24,463 nt of DNA from NCBI GenBank assembly GCA_002478885.1, contig DLKC01000077.1:1-24463 (forward strand), written 5' to 3'. Numbering within the stretch: the stretch's first letter is position 1; each line of letters opens with the position of its first letter. Source of the DNA: Chitinophagaceae bacterium UBA7600. Its GTDB lineage: Bacteria; Bacteroidota; Bacteroidia; Chitinophagales; Chitinophagaceae. This document shows, in pieces, positions 16,716-24,354 of this stretch. The translations under genes were made by a program, and so were the position numbers. Below the pieces are notes generated by a model. That model did no database searches. It worked only from the letters and a program-made list of their open reading frames with translations, and had not been told where the DNA came from.

Positions 16716-16743
16716 CAAATTTACCAAATCTTTGCGGCTGCAA
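16716..16743 (-). promoter_or_regulatory. Possible proC promoter overlapping the hldD stop
   Basis: Minus strand: TTG (-33; 16743-16741), a 17-nt spacer, and TAAATTTG (-7; 16723-16716), an exact consensus match. The TAA of the -7 box is the hldD stop codon region. The leader would be about 45 nt. Confidence 0.45.
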
Positions 16744-17728
16744 GGTAATTGCGCACATAATCGTCTACCCCATTCTCTAAACTGTAAAATGCATCCTTAT
16801 AGCCGGCATGCCTTAACTTTTCCATATTTGCCTGCGTGAAATATTGATACTTGTCGCGTATATCTTCCGGCATATCTATAAAAATAATATTGGGCTCAAG
16901 ATCGAGTCCGTGGAATGTTGCGGCCGCAAGATCGTAAAAGCTTCTGGCAGTTCCTGTGCCAAGATTGTATAGGCCATTTAAAGAAGCCTGCCATTCACCA
17001 TCCAGCATTGTCCTCATAATCCATCCCATTACTTTGACGATATCTTTCACATAAACAAAGTCGCGTAACTGCTCACCGTCTTTAAAATCCGGGCGATGGC
17101 TTTTGAATAGTTTTACAACGCCATCTTTTCTGATTTGGTTGAATGAGTGAAAAATTACACTTGCCATTCGCCCTTTATGATATTCATTCGGGCCATACAC
17201 ATTAAAAAATTTTAGCCCGGCCCAAAATGGCGGATGGTTCTGCTGCGACAAAGCCCATTTATCAAATTCATTCTTGCTGACACCATATGGATTTAGTGGC
17301 TGAAGTTTTTCCACTACTTCGTGATCGTCGTCATATCCCAACTCACCTGCGCCATAAGTTGCTGCAGACGAAGCATACACAAGTGGCACGTTTTTAAAAG
17401 TGCAATAATTCCATATATCCTGCGAATATTCAACATTCAGCTCTTCATGAATAGCATAGTTGAATTCAGTAGTATCGGTTCGCGCACCGAGGTGAAAAAC
17501 AAACCTGATTTCCGGGTTATGCAAATGAAGCCAATCAAACAAATTATAGCGCTCCACAATATGAGCAAAACCTTTTTGTTCCCAGTTTCGGCGTTTAGAT
17601 TCTTCGCCAAAGTCATCAACCAGAATAATATTTCGCAGGTCCTGCGCATTCAAAAACTGAACCATGCAACTGCCAATAAAGCCAGCGGCACCTGTTACAA
17701 TAATGTAGTCATTACTGCCCTGATTCAT
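16721..17728 (-). CDS. hldD: ADP-L-glycero-D-manno-heptose 6-epimerase
   Basis: A 335-residue short-chain dehydrogenase-type epimerase that makes the heptose precursor of the LPS inner core. The NADP-binding loop VTGAAGFIGS lies at residues 11-20, and the catalytic YxxxK is in NPYGVSK (Tyr148, Lys152) with SSAATYG upstream. FFNVYGPNEYHKGRMASV and FKDGEQLRDFVYVKDIV are the family-specific substrate-binding blocks separating HldD from other NDP-sugar epimerases. The frame extends to a GTG at 17752; the ATG at 17728 is preferred as it leaves a short tail before the Rossmann fold. It is followed by proC. No other heptose gene is in the window. Confidence 0.9.
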   Translation of the reverse strand: MNQGSNDYIIVTGAAGFIGSCMVQFLNAQDLRNIILVDDFGEESKRRNWEQKGFAHIVERYNLFDWLHLHNPEIRFVFHLGARTDTTEFNYAIHEELNVEYSQDIWNYCTFKNVPLVYASSAATYGAGELGYDDDHEVVEKLQPLNPYGVSKNEFDKWALSQQNHPPFWAGLKFFNVYGPNEYHKGRMASVIFHSFNQIRKDGVVKLFKSHRPDFKDGEQLRDFVYVKDIVKVMGWIMRTMLDGEWQASLNGLYNLGTGTARSFYDLAAATFHGLDLEPNIIFIDMPEDIRDKYQYFTQANMEKLRHAGYKDAFYSLENGVDDYVRNYLAAAKIW

Positions 17729-17800
17729 ATTTTCTGAAATATTTTCGGCCACGTGATGATTATTTTTTTGAGTTGAGCTTCATCGCTTTTATCGTCATTG

Positions 17801-17820
17801 CTTGCGTCGCACTCTTGTGC
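17801..17820 (-). repeat. Dispersed repeat copy C8a
   Basis: Minus-strand GCACAAGAGTGCGACGCAAG, 72 nt upstream of the hldD ATG and in the same direction as hldD. It forms an inverted pair with C8b, with a CTTTGC/GCAAAG hairpin (17829-17834 and 17838-17843) between them. Confidence 0.85.
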
Positions 17821-17851
17821 TGCCGTTTCTTTGCTGAGCAAAGAATAATGT

Positions 17852-17871
17852 GTACAAGTGAGTGACACAAC
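17852..17871 (+). repeat. Dispersed repeat copy C8b (variant)
   Basis: GTACAAGTGAGTGACACAAC, identical to C2a over 20 bases. It lies 43 nt beyond the purL stop, antisense to purL, right after the purL terminator-like hairpin. Confidence 0.82.
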
Positions 17872-17874
17872 AAA

Positions 17875-17895
17875 GCCTCATGTATGTTCTGAGGC
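17875..17895 (-). terminator. Weak terminator-like hairpin after purL
   Basis: In purL sense: GCCTCA, a 9-nt loop, TGAGGC, then TTTGTTG, which leads straight into repeat C8b. The 6-bp stem is short and the T-run interrupted, so termination by itself would be modest. Confidence 0.5.
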
Positions 17896-17914
17896 CGGCC
17901 AATACAGTACGTTG

Positions 17915-20122
17915 CTATGCATTCAAAATATTTTCAATGGCTGTGTTGTATTTTTCTTTCCAGGAAAGGGTGTTGTTCCAGCTTTCGCCATTTACTTTTA
18001 TGTAACCGCCGGTGACAGTGCCGAGTATGGTTACCGGAATATTCGCTGAAGCGGCCCTTTGTCTTATTTGTTCCACCTGCTCCTGGTTACAGCTAACTAC
18101 CACCCGGCTTTGCGCCTCACCAAACCAGAAAGCATCTTTACGCAAATCGGTATTTGCTGCAACATCAAAACCCAGTTCACGGTTAAAACCTTTCTCGAGC
18201 AATGTTACCGCAAGGCCACCCTCGCTAATATCGTGTGCGCTGCTGATGAGTTTTGAATGTATAAGTGACGAAACAAATTTTTGAACGGCAAATTCTTCAT
18301 CGATATCAAAATGTGGGGCCGGAGAAAACTCAACACCACGGAGCTTGTGCAAATATTCGCTTGAAGCAATATCGTTTTGCTGCTCACCTATTAGTATAAT
18401 GGCATCTCCTTCATTTTTAAAATCGAGTGTCATGCGGTATTGCATGTCATCAATTATACCAACCATGCCAATGGTCGGCGTAGGATACACAGCGCCTTCA
18501 GGATGCTGGTTATAAAAACTCACGTTACCCCCCGTTACAGGTGTATTGAATTTACGGCAGGCATCACCCATGCCGGTAACTGCTTTTACAAACTGGTAAT
18601 ACACTTCGGGGTTATACGGGTTACCGAAATTGAGGCAATTGGTAACTCCTATAGGATCGCCGCCGCTGCAAACAATGTTGCGTGCTGCTTCGGCAACCGC
18701 AATCATCGCACCTTTATAAGGATCAGCAAACACGTAGCGGCCGTTACAATCGGTCGTCATTGCCAGTGCCTTTCCTGTACCTTTTGCCAACACCACAGCA
18801 GCGTCGCTCGGTGCATTGGTGCCGGCATTAGCCGCGCCTACAGTGCTATCGTACTGAACGGTAACCCAACGTTTATTGGCAATATTTGGTATCTGTATAA
18901 TCTGCTCTGCAGTCGCTTCGAGATCGGTTACATCCTTAATGCTGTTTGTATCAAATGCAGCCACCTTTTGTAAATAAGCTGGTTCTTTATAGTCTCTTGT
19001 ATATTGGGGGGCGCCGCCGCCAAGTACCAGTTCATAGGCAGGTATTTCAGCCTCCAGATTACCGTGCATGTAAAACTTCAATAAGCCGTCGCCGGTCACA
19101 TGACCGATTTCGCTGCATGGCAGATCCCATTTTTCAAACACTTTAAGCACAGCACCCTCTTTACCTTTCTCCACCACAATGAGCATCCTTTCCTGGCTTT
19201 CACTAAGCAACAGTTCCCATGCCTTCATGTTTTTCTGGCGGGTAGGTACTTTGTCGAGGTCGATATGCATTCCAACCCCGCCTTTTGCACTCATTTCGGC
19301 AGTGGAACAAATAATGCCGGCAGCCCCCATATCCTGCATACCTACAACAGCTCCGGTGTCAATAACTTCAAGACAGGCTTCCAGTAATTTTTTTTCCTGG
19401 AATGGGTCACCTACCTGCACTGCAGGCAGGTCTTCAGCGCTGTCTTCGGTGATATTTGCTGAAGCAAACGAAGCGCCGCCTATGCCATCTTTACCGGTCG
19501 CACTTCCAACAAAGAACACAGGGTTACCCAAACCTTCCGCAGTTGCGCTTATCGTCTTTCCCACTTTTACAATTCCCACGCTCATCGCGTTAACCAACGG
19601 GTTTGTATGGTAGCACTCTTCAAAATAAATTTCACCGCCAACTGTTGGCACCCCAAAACAATTGCCGTAGTGTCCAATTCCTTTAACCACACCGCTTAAC
19701 AAGCGTTTGGTTTTGGCATCGTTAATATTTCCAAAACGTAAACTGTTCAAAGAAGCAATCGGTCTTGCACCCATAGTAAATATATCACGTTGAATACCGC
19801 CAACTCCGGTGGCTGCGCCTTGGAAAGGCTCGATTGCTGAAGGATGATTATGGCTTTCAATTTTAAATACTACCCCAAAGCCGTTGCCCATATCCATAAG
19901 GCCGGCATTTTCCTCCCCTGCGGCAACGAGCATGCGGCCCCCATCCCTTGGCAATGTTTTTAGCCATTTAATTGAATTTTTGTAGCTGCAGTGTTCACTC
20001 CACATGCCACTGAATGCGCAGAGTTCTGTAAAATTGGGTGTGCGCCCCAACTTCTGTTTTATTAATTCAAATTCTTCAGCGGTCAACCGAAGTTCTTCAG
20101 CGATTTTAACGGTTACTTCCAT
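17915..20122 (-). CDS. purL: Phosphoribosylformylglycinamidine synthase, PurL subunit (short form)
   Basis: A 735-residue enzyme of purine synthesis that makes FGAM from FGAR with ATP; ammonia comes from the separate PurQ glutaminase, bridged by PurS, so this is the small PurL type. Visible motifs are SGMWSEHCSYKNS with the catalytic His44, FKIESHNHPSAIEPFQGAATGVGG (about 86-109), a GDPFQEK metal/nucleotide site, and the second half with TGGNVSFYNQ and SAHDISEGGLAVTLLE. Two pseudo-symmetric AIRS-type halves are complete. ATG at 20122 fits the family N-terminus. No purQ or purS is adjacent. It has a long leader (about 145 nt) containing repeat C9; no purine riboswitch is recognisable there. 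Confidence 0.96.
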   Translation of the reverse strand: MEVTVKIAEELRLTAEEFELIKQKLGRTPNFTELCAFSGMWSEHCSYKNSIKWLKTLPRDGGRMLVAAGEENAGLMDMGNGFGVVFKIESHNHPSAIEPFQGAATGVGGIQRDIFTMGARPIASLNSLRFGNINDAKTKRLLSGVVKGIGHYGNCFGVPTVGGEIYFEECYHTNPLVNAMSVGIVKVGKTISATAEGLGNPVFFVGSATGKDGIGGASFASANITEDSAEDLPAVQVGDPFQEKKLLEACLEVIDTGAVVGMQDMGAAGIICSTAEMSAKGGVGMHIDLDKVPTRQKNMKAWELLLSESQERMLIVVEKGKEGAVLKVFEKWDLPCSEIGHVTGDGLLKFYMHGNLEAEIPAYELVLGGGAPQYTRDYKEPAYLQKVAAFDTNSIKDVTDLEATAEQIIQIPNIANKRWVTVQYDSTVGAANAGTNAPSDAAVVLAKGTGKALAMTTDCNGRYVFADPYKGAMIAVAEAARNIVCSGGDPIGVTNCLNFGNPYNPEVYYQFVKAVTGMGDACRKFNTPVTGGNVSFYNQHPEGAVYPTPTIGMVGIIDDMQYRMTLDFKNEGDAIILIGEQQNDIASSEYLHKLRGVEFSPAPHFDIDEEFAVQKFVSSLIHSKLISSAHDISEGGLAVTLLEKGFNRELGFDVAANTDLRKDAFWFGEAQSRVVVSCNQEQVEQIRQRAASANIPVTILGTVTGGYIKVNGESWNNTLSWKEKYNTAIENILNA

Positions 20123-20208
20123 GATTAAATTTTTCTTTATTCATTCAGATTGTCGCAAAAGGGATAAGTTCTTTTGTAACCCCGGCAATGGTATATAAAT
20201 AAAGCCTG

Positions 20209-20228
20209 GTTGCTTCGCACTCTTCAAC
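20209..20228 (-). repeat. Dispersed repeat copy C9 (degenerate)
   Basis: Minus-strand GTTGAAGAGTGCGAAGCAAC, two or more bases off the consensus and losing the central palindrome (TGCGAAGCA). It lies 86 nt upstream of the purL ATG, inside the expected leader, in purL sense. Confidence 0.65.
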
Positions 20229-20272
20229 TGCAACATCTTTATGAACAATTGTCGGTAAATTTAAAGACGCGG

Positions 20273-20280
20273 CAAAGGTA
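20273..20280 (-). promoter_or_regulatory. -7 box for purL
   Basis: Minus-strand TACCTTTG, an exact TAnnTTTG match in the context GCGGCAAAGGTA, which is also found before yidC. It implies a purL leader of about 145 nt. No -33 TTG at the usual distance. Confidence 0.5.
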
Positions 20281-20553
20281 AGGAAGTGAAACTGCGGGTG
20301 ATTGGAGAACCGGAAAAAAATGTGAAACATCCGGTAATCAGTTCGGCGGCAAAACATTATGTGTTGACTTAGCAAAAAGCAACAAATGGCGGTGACAATA
20401 TTTTATACGAAACAGCAGGGACATAGCTGCATTTGCTGCACGCTCATTCAAATGGCGCAAAGATTTACATGAATTACTCGGCCATTTTAGGGCAAAAAAG
20501 TACTTCAAACAAAATATAGATATTTTTCCTTTTAATATTAATTAATTACCCTT

Positions 20554-20561
20554 TATCTTTA
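20554..20561 (+). promoter_or_regulatory. Possible -7 box for the T9SS cargo gene
   Basis: TATCTTTA, one base off TAnnTTTG, 52 nt before the ATG, in an AT-rich setting. Confidence 0.4.
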
Positions 20562-20613
20562 TCCGAAATTTAAAACTTCACAATCAAAATTTTTTTAAAC
20601 AAAACATCCTTTT

Positions 20614-21819
20614 ATGAAAAAAACCTACACACTTATTCTTGCTGCTTTTCTAACCGTTTCTGCTTTTGCCCAGATTAACTACCCGGGCAACGGTAAAACA
20701 GGTTTCGGCGGACCGGTTGGCACGGGCAGCCTTGATCTTTCGAATGACGCTACTTACCTGAATGTTACCTTAAACAAAGGCACTAATAATCTGAATGATG
20801 TTCTGGTTATTTATGTTATGTCATCTGGTAGCGGCTTTAAAAGTACTGCAAACTTCACCGATGCGACCGATGAGCTTACAAAGGCAATTTCTGGTTTTGA
20901 CGGTGGCACCAACAGATCAGTCTTAACGTTCGAAAGCACTTTCAGACCGGCTTATGCTATTGCTTTTCTTCCTGGAGATGGCGTTAAAGGAACCGCAGTT
21001 GTTGTTAGAATGGCAGAAAACAGTCCATTTCTTGTAAAGAGCCGCCCCTCTTATACAAATAACGACTCAAGATCTGCAGCAAACTATGCAATGCAGGTTA
21101 AGTTAAAAGACATCGGTATTGACCTTGGCCAATCAGTAGCTTTCAGATTTATGGCCACTTATATCAGCGGTACTGGTTATAGGTCAGATGAGGCGATTGG
21201 AGACCCAATGACAGATTTTGCTTCTGGCTGGAATCCTTACACATCATCAACCAAGCCTTTGGTATACAATGAAACATTACCTGTTGTATTTGGAAATTTC
21301 ACCGGATCTTTTGCAGGTAAAAATGTACAGCTGAATTGGAACACTACAACTGAAATTAATACCAAGCAATTCGATGTTCAGAAAAGTGGTGACGGCGCTG
21401 CATGGAAGTCAATCGGAACAATTGCTACACAGAATGTTTCTAACGGCGCACATTACAGCTACCTGGACAACAACGTTTCAGATGCTACTACTTATTACCA
21501 GATCAAACTGACCGACAATGATGGCGCTGTGAGTTACAGCCCTGTAATCATTATGCGTAAAGACGGTATTTCAGGAATAACCCTTCTTGGCAATCCTGCA
21601 AGAAGTGTTATTAACCTCAATATAAATAACAATACCGCAGGCAAATACAATATCGAACTTTATTCTGTAGATGGCCGCAAAGTAGCATCTCAGGTTTATA
21701 ACCATCCTGGTGGTTCTGGTAAAGTTTCAATTGCTGTACCTGGCGCTGTTAAAGGCACTTGTATCGTTAGAATTTCTAATGGCACTACGAACGAATCACT
21801 GAAAGTTGTGGTTGAGTAG
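20614..21819 (+). CDS. Secreted surface protein with C-terminal T9SS type A sorting domain
   Basis: A 401-residue exported protein. The signal peptide MKKTYTLILAAFLTVSAFA is cleaved before QINYPG. Residues ~20-225 form a Gly/Thr/Asn-rich, beta-predicted region (GFGGPVGTGSLDLSNDATYLNV, NLNDVLVIYVMSSGSGFKSTANF) that I recognise only as a recurring uncharacterised Bacteroidota type. Residues ~228-318 are the fibronectin-like 'LPVVFGNFTGSFAGKNVQLNWNT..E.N...F.VQ.S.D' module. Residues ~325-401 are the sorting domain (LLGNPARSVINLNI, YNIELYSVDGRKVASQVY, GTCIVRISNGTTNESLKVVVE), which directs export by the type IX system and attachment or release at the surface. The ligand or activity is unknown. It is monocistronic. 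Confidence 0.88.
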   Translation: MKKTYTLILAAFLTVSAFAQINYPGNGKTGFGGPVGTGSLDLSNDATYLNVTLNKGTNNLNDVLVIYVMSSGSGFKSTANFTDATDELTKAISGFDGGTNRSVLTFESTFRPAYAIAFLPGDGVKGTAVVVRMAENSPFLVKSRPSYTNNDSRSAANYAMQVKLKDIGIDLGQSVAFRFMATYISGTGYRSDEAIGDPMTDFASGWNPYTSSTKPLVYNETLPVVFGNFTGSFAGKNVQLNWNTTTEINTKQFDVQKSGDGAAWKSIGTIATQNVSNGAHYSYLDNNVSDATTYYQIKLTDNDGAVSYSPVIIMRKDGISGITLLGNPARSVINLNINNNTAGKYNIELYSVDGRKVASQVYNHPGGSGKVSIAVPGAVKGTCIVRISNGTTNESLKVVVE

Positions 21820-21846
21820 TGAGTTACCATAGTCTTGATCATATTT

Positions 21847-21887
21847 AAAAAATAAAAGCTTCCAATAATTGGAAGCTTTTATTTTTT
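21847..21887. terminator. Bidirectional terminator between the T9SS cargo gene and the GH3 gene
   Basis: A 19-bp perfect stem (AAAAAATAAAAGCTTCCAA and its complement) around a TAA loop, 27 nt after the cargo-gene stop, with T6 at the end on either strand. Confidence 0.92.
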
Positions 21888-21939
21888 CCGGAGATAACGG
21901 TGGCAATTATATATATTTAAGCTGAATTTTTGATACTTT

Positions 21940-21959
21940 GTATAAGTGTGCGACGCAAC
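21940..21959 (+). repeat. Dispersed repeat copy C10
   Basis: GTATAAGTGTGCGACGCAAC, 35 nt beyond the GH3-gene stop and antisense to it. Its GCAACA end (21955-21960) can pair with TGTTGC at 21978-21983. Confidence 0.85.
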
Positions 21960-21994
21960 AGGTGATGAGTAGGGATTTGTTGCTGGCTACATGA

Positions 21995-23488
21995 TTATTT
22001 TATGTAGTTCCTGAGTTCATCTGCAATCTTGCGGTCGTTACTAAGCCTTGGCAACTTATTTTGCCCACCAAGTTTTCCAATGGACTTCATATAGTCTATA
22101 AAGCTGTTTTTGCGCATGTTATTTATTTTTAGCCGCTCAAGTATATTGCCTGCAATCAGGTCATCATAATATACATTTTTCCCCCGAAGGTTATCATCAA
22201 CTTTTTGAATGAAAGCGTCCATGTCTTCCGGTGCATGTTCGAATTCTATAAACCACTCATGATAACTTTTCCCTTTTCCCTGCTCAACCATTGGAGCAAC
22301 AGTAAATTCAATTATTTTTACTCCATTCTCATTAGCCGCCTTCATTAAGGCATATTCTACCTCTTCCCCGATTACGTGCTCACCAAACGCAGAAATGTAG
22401 TGCTTGATTCTTCCGCTTACAATAATCTTATAGGGATTTAAAGAAATGAATTTTATTGTGTCGCCTATACTATAGGCCCACATTCCTGCATTGCTGTTAA
22501 TGATAACAGCATAATTTTCTCCCACTTTTACATCGGCCAGGCTAAGACGGGTAGGGCTTTCGTTGAATGCTTCAGCGGCTGGTACAAACTCAAAAAATAT
22601 CCCAGAATTGGTGTTGAGCAAAAGGCCGCTTTCACGATAATTGTCCTGGAAGGCGATAAAACCTTCGCTTGCCGGATAAGTTTCTATGCAATCGACCTGG
22701 CGGCCGATGCTTTCATAGAGTTTTCGTTTATATGGTTCAAAATTTACGCCGCCCTGTACCATTACGCTGAACTGAGGAAACAAATCGCCTACCTTTTTTC
22801 CGGACTTTTCAATCAGCCTGTCAAAATACATTTGCATCCATGGTGGTATACCACTTATGAGCGTCATATTCTGGCTGATGGTTTCTTTAACGATGTTTTC
22901 CAATTTGTTCTCCCAGTCTTCAATACAATTGGTTTCGTAGTCGGGCAATTGATTGCGCCGCAAATATCTTGGAACATGGTGGTTCACAATGCCGCTCAAG
23001 CGTCCGGTAGGCACGCCACCAACACGGTCGAGTTCAGGCGAACCACTAAGAAAGATCATTTTCCCCTTTGTAAATTCAGAATTACCTGATTGAGCTATAT
23101 AACATAATAGTGCGTCCCGTGCGGTATTAATATGATTGGGAATAGAGTCCTTGGTGATAGGAATATACTTTATTCCACTGGTGGTGCCGCTGGTTTTGGC
23201 AAAATAAATTGGCTTGCCTTTCCATAAAATATTATGTCGGCCTTCTTTGATTTTTTCTATATACGGCTTTATTTGTTCATAGTCCCTTACAGGAACTTGT
23301 TTCACAAAATCGGCATAACTCTGAATTGAGTTAAATCCATGATCGCTGCCAAACTCGGTGTTTCTGGCAGCCTTCACCAGTCCCTTAAAAATGTTCTGCT
23401 GGTCTTCCACAGCAGTTTCCATTCCTTTGGATATTTTGTTCTGTATATAATTCGCAAAAGGACGGGCTAATAAAGATTTCAGATTCAT
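21995..23488 (-). CDS. GH3 family acyl-adenylating protein
   Basis: A 497-residue protein of the GH3 (auxin-responsive promoter) family. In plants these enzymes adenylate carboxylic acids such as auxin or jasmonate and join them to amino acids; bacterial members are largely uncharacterised. The ATP-binding motif FAKTSGTTSGIKYIPIT covers about residues 96-112. Also present are the family blocks LISGIPPWMQMYFDRL, VMVQGGVNFEPYKRKL, ETYPASEGFIAFQ (adenylate-forming motif) and YSIGDTIKF near residue 340. The C-terminal domain is present, so the protein looks full length. The start is ATG at 23488 with a -7 box 23 nt upstream. It is monocistronic, convergent with the T9SS cargo gene and divergent from rplU. 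Confidence 0.9.
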   Translation of the reverse strand: MNLKSLLARPFANYIQNKISKGMETAVEDQQNIFKGLVKAARNTEFGSDHGFNSIQSYADFVKQVPVRDYEQIKPYIEKIKEGRHNILWKGKPIYFAKTSGTTSGIKYIPITKDSIPNHINTARDALLCYIAQSGNSEFTKGKMIFLSGSPELDRVGGVPTGRLSGIVNHHVPRYLRRNQLPDYETNCIEDWENKLENIVKETISQNMTLISGIPPWMQMYFDRLIEKSGKKVGDLFPQFSVMVQGGVNFEPYKRKLYESIGRQVDCIETYPASEGFIAFQDNYRESGLLLNTNSGIFFEFVPAAEAFNESPTRLSLADVKVGENYAVIINSNAGMWAYSIGDTIKFISLNPYKIIVSGRIKHYISAFGEHVIGEEVEYALMKAANENGVKIIEFTVAPMVEQGKGKSYHEWFIEFEHAPEDMDAFIQKVDDNLRGKNVYYDDLIAGNILERLKINNMRKNSFIDYMKSIGKLGGQNKLPRLSNDRKIADELRNYIK

Positions 23489-23510
23489 TTTTCGGATATA
23501 AACAAGCCAT

Positions 23511-23518
23511 CAAAATTA
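23511..23518 (-). promoter_or_regulatory. -7 box for the GH3 gene
   Basis: Minus-strand TAATTTTG, an exact TAnnTTTG match 22 nt upstream of the ATG, at the same distance as seen for yidC. No clear -33 element. Confidence 0.45.
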
Positions 23519-23613
23519 CAGATACATTATTTGAAGCGGCGAAGTAAACACTATTATTTTGCTAAATGCATAATTAAACCTTTTCCCGTTTTCAAAAAGT
23601 TTTTTTGTAACAA

Positions 23614-23645
23614 TTGCAATTTTCAATTAAAATCTCCTACTTTTG
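23614..23645 (+). promoter_or_regulatory. Promoter of rplU-rpmA
   Basis: A TTG -33 element (23614-23616), a 21-nt spacer and TACTTTTG (-7; 23638-23645), an exact consensus match. Placed 20 nt before the rplU ATG, it shows that the longer open frame upstream is not coding. Confidence 0.65.
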
Positions 23646-23665
23646 CCGTCCTAATTTCAGAAATT

Positions 23666-23971
23666 ATGTTTGCAGTTGTTAAAGTAGCAGGCCAGCAATT
23701 CAGAGTACAGGAAGGTCAAAGCCTGTATGTACCTCACCTGCAGGGAAATAGCGGAGACAAAGTTACATTCACCGAAGTTTTGCTTGTAGACAATGATGGC
23801 AAGCTTACAGTTGGTGCCGATGTAAAAGCAGTAGTGAATGCAGAGATTGTATCAGACCTTGTAAAAGGCGATAAGGTTATCGCGTTCAAAATGAAAAGAA
23901 GAAAAGGCTTTCGCAAGAAAACCGGGCACAGAACACAATTTACAAAAATCAAAATTGAGAGCATCGCCTAG
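23666..23971 (+). CDS. rplU: 50S ribosomal protein L21
   Basis: A 101-residue protein of the large ribosomal subunit that binds 23S rRNA. It starts MFAVVKVAGQQFRVQEGQSLYVP, the standard L21 N-terminus, and ends with the signature KRRKGFRKKTGHRTQFTKIKIESI. The frame is open 45 codons upstream, but the promoter and the family N-terminus place the start at ATG 23666. It is followed by rpmA after 42 nt, the usual rplU-rpmA pair. Confidence 0.96.
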   Translation: MFAVVKVAGQQFRVQEGQSLYVPHLQGNSGDKVTFTEVLLVDNDGKLTVGADVKAVVNAEIVSDLVKGDKVIAFKMKRRKGFRKKTGHRTQFTKIKIESIA

Positions 23972-24013
23972 TTTTCAATTTATTAATAGAACAATTTCTA
24001 AACACAAAATATT

Positions 24014-24277
24014 ATGGCACATAAAAAAGGGGAAGGCAGTGTAAAGAATGGACGCGATTCGAACAGCAAACGTCTTGGTGTAAAAATTTTTGGTGGACAG
24101 CCTGCGATTGCCGGAAACATTATTTTACGCCAGAGAGGAACAGTTTATCATCCTGGCAAAAATGTTGGGACAGGTAAAGATTTTACTTTGTTTGCATTAT
24201 CAGATGGCTTAGTAGAGTTCAAGAAAGGAAGAAATGATAGAACAATTGTCTCTATCCTTCCTGCCGAAATTGCATGA
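24014..24277 (+). CDS. rpmA: 50S ribosomal protein L27
   Basis: An 87-residue protein of the large subunit; its flexible N-terminus reaches the peptidyl transferase centre. It begins [22 protein letters not shown], continues with [20 protein letters not shown] and has [20 protein letters not shown], all diagnostic. There is no cleavable N-terminal extension like that of Firmicutes L27. It is probably co-transcribed with rplU. Confidence 0.97.
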   Translation: MAHKKGEGSVKNGRDSNSKRLGVKIFGGQPAIAGNIILRQRGTVYHPGKNVGTGKDFTLFALSDGLVEFKKGRNDRTIVSILPAEIA

Positions 24278-24354
24278 GCTTAATTTTTTTTGGCAGTTAT
24301 CTTAAAGTTATTTTACTTTACTGTATTATTTACTAACCATTAAATTAAAAGAAC

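Larger units (their letters stand above)
20123..20613. other. Divergent intergenic region between purL and the T9SS cargo gene
   Basis: This 491-base region, the longest gap, holds repeat C9 (20209-20228), a minus-strand -7 box (20273-20280) and a rightward -7 box (20554-20561). The middle (20290-20500) shows no credible gene or structured RNA; 20520-20560 is very AT-rich, with TTAATATTAA and TAATTAATTA-like palindromes. Confidence 0.65.

Noticed and set aside
20123..20272. Purine riboswitch in the purL leader
   Set aside because: I could not find the three-way junction with conserved loop sequences; only the degenerate repeat C9 is present.
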